64,000 nucleotides of DNA from CAVRUD01 sp963849635 (GTDB taxonomy: Bacteria > Chloroflexota > Chloroflexia > Thermomicrobiales > UBA6265): the NCBI GenBank assembly GCA_963849635.1, contig CAWKIA010000021.1, positions 1-64,000 on the forward strand. The letters are read 5' to 3'. The notes beneath the pieces were generated by a model that did not search any database, had not been told where the DNA came from, and saw nothing but the letters and a program-made list of their open reading frames with translations. The translations under genes and the position numbers were made by a program. Every line of letters begins with the position of its first letter. Position 1 is the first letter of the stretch. Positions 63,050 through 64,000 of the stretch are shown piece by piece.

Positions 63050-64000
63050 CTAGTCCGCCGCATCCTCCCCGCGCCATTGGGCGGCGTGGAGGCCGGCGTA
63101 GTAGCCGCCGCGGGCGATGAGCTCGTCGTGGGTGCCAGTTTCGACGATGCGGCCCTGACGGAGGACGACCACCATGCCGGCTTCGCGGATGGTGCTGAGG
63201 CGGTGGGCGATGGCGAAGCTGGTGCGGCCCTGGAGGAGGCGGCGGAGAGCGGCTTGAATCTGGCGCTCGGTCTGGGTGTCGATTGAGCTGGTTGCCTCGT
63301 CCAGGATGAGAATGCGCGGATCGGCGAGCAGTGCGCGGGCAAACGAGAGCAACTGCCGTTGCCCGACCGAGATTGCGGTGCCGCGCTCCTGGACCGGGGT
63401 GTCGTACCCCTCTGGGAGGTGCTCGATGAAGCCGTGGGCGCCGACTTCGCGGGCGGCGGTCTCGACATCTGCATCGGTCGCGTCCGGCCGGCCATAGCGG
63501 ATGTTCTCGCGCACGCTGCCGCCGAAGAGGAAGGTGTCCTGGAGGACGATGCCCATCTGGGAGCGGAGGGACTCCTGTGTGACCGCGCGCAGATCGTGGC
63601 CGTCGATCTCGATCGCACCCTCCCAAACGTCATGGAAGCGCATGAGCAGGTTGATAAACGAACTCTTGCCGGCCCCGGTCTCGCCCACAAGGGCGACCGA
63701 CTGACCGGCCGGCACATGGAGATCGATGTCGCGGAGGACCGGCGTGGTGCCGTAACCGAAGGTGACGTTGCGGAAGCGCACGTCCCCTACGATGGGAGGC
63801 AGCGGGTAGGCATTCTCACGATCTTCGATCTCGGGTTCGACGTCGAGCACCTCGAAGATGCGCTCTCCGGCGGCCATCGAGGCCTGGAGGGTGGTGTACT
63901 GCTGGCTCAGGTCGCGGATCGGCTCGAAGAACCGGTCGATCAGGGAGATGAAGAGGACTAGCTCGCCGACGGTCAGGTGGGTGTCGAAGGTGAGGCGCCC
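63050..64000 (-). CDS. ABC exporter, membrane-ATPase fusion (5' part outside the window)
   Basis: The visible C-terminal 316 codons contain the end of the membrane domain (TVGELVLFISLIDRFFEPIRDLSQQYTTLQASMAAGERIF) and the full ATPase. Walker A is GETGAGKSSF, the Q-loop is in MGIVLQDTFLFGGSVRENIR, the signature is ISVGQRQLLSFARAL (SVGQ instead of SGGQ), Walker B is ILILDEATSSID, and the H-loop is IAHRLSTI. This is the MsbA/multidrug-type exporter layout. The substrate is unknown; the gene continues past 64000. Confidence 0.92.
   Translation of the reverse strand, partial: GRLTFDTHLTVGELVLFISLIDRFFEPIRDLSQQYTTLQASMAAGERIFEVLDVEPEIEDRENAYPLPPIVGDVRFRNVTFGYGTTPVLRDIDLHVPAGQSVALVGETGAGKSSFINLLMRFHDVWEGAIEIDGHDLRAVTQESLRSQMGIVLQDTFLFGGSVRENIRYGRPDATDADVETAAREVGAHGFIEHLPEGYDTPVQERGTAISVGQRQLLSFARALLADPRILILDEATSSIDTQTERQIQAALRRLLQGRTSFAIAHRLSTIREAGMVVVLRQGRIVETGTHDELIARGGYYAGLHAAQWRGEDAAD

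Noticed and set aside
61795..63717. CorA as the C-terminus of a 640-residue protein
   Set aside because: The extra N-terminal part is a shadow frame of the ABC exporter ATPase; GGAGG before the ATG at 62820 marks the real CorA start.

Overview
The window is high-GC DNA with very strong G/C preference at third codon positions. The gene set looks like a Chloroflexota bacterium, probably near the Thermomicrobia: three very large ATPase-LuxR regulators, Tat-exported and Cys-rich secreted proteins, a bacterial Cys-loop-channel-like protein, and many short palindromic repeats between genes. This placement is inferred from gene content; no rRNA or other phylogenetic marker is present. No phage, plasmid or CRISPR locus is seen.

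Layout. 0-3 kb: a SAM-I riboswitch and terminator drive metX-metY (methionine synthesis). 3-14 kb: two ATPase-LuxR regulators, each beside an exported protein; the two secreted-protein genes after the second regulator are full of frameshifts; then a LysM/C39 protein. 14-25 kb: AlaX tRNA editing, a PLP aminotransferase, an MFS transporter, a tandem hairpin array, a PH/SHOCT-like protein, and a divergent MocR regulator / EamA exporter pair. 25-36 kb: cytochrome c, YdeI-like protein, a channel-like gene with one in-frame stop, a cNMP-binding pyridine-nucleotide oxidoreductase, an excalibur surface protein, a Gfo/Idh/MocA dehydrogenase, PduO adenosyltransferase and MnmA. 36-48 kb: DedA, a SugE/Gdx exporter behind a candidate guanidine-II riboswitch, the third ATPase-LuxR followed by a methyltransferase and a Tat-exported protein, D-threonine aldolase-like enzyme, MFS, and a REP-associated tyrosine transposase (RAYT). 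48-64 kb: GH29 and GH127 glycosidases, a class A beta-lactamase-like protein, a PAS-GAF histidine kinase overlapping a methyltransferase, a hydrolase-NAMPT pair, an FAD oxidase, CorA, and the end of an ABC exporter.

The most unusual content is repetitive. A RAYT gene lies between inverted copies of a two-hairpin REP element, and related hairpins are scattered over the window. One sits in frame inside the PH/SHOCT-like gene and another lengthens the EamA exporter. Further families are a roughly 120-bp GTAGGGGC-ended inverted-repeat element (three copies), an element that supplies the C-terminal tail of MnmA, C-rich hairpins, and a four-unit hairpin array. A 10-bp palindrome, TGTACGTACA, occurs upstream of two envelope-type genes.

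About a dozen otherwise well-conserved genes carry single-base indels, several of them in G or A runs. I read most of these as sequencing or assembly errors and annotate the genes across them. The cluster at 7.2-9.0 kb is much denser and may be real decay.
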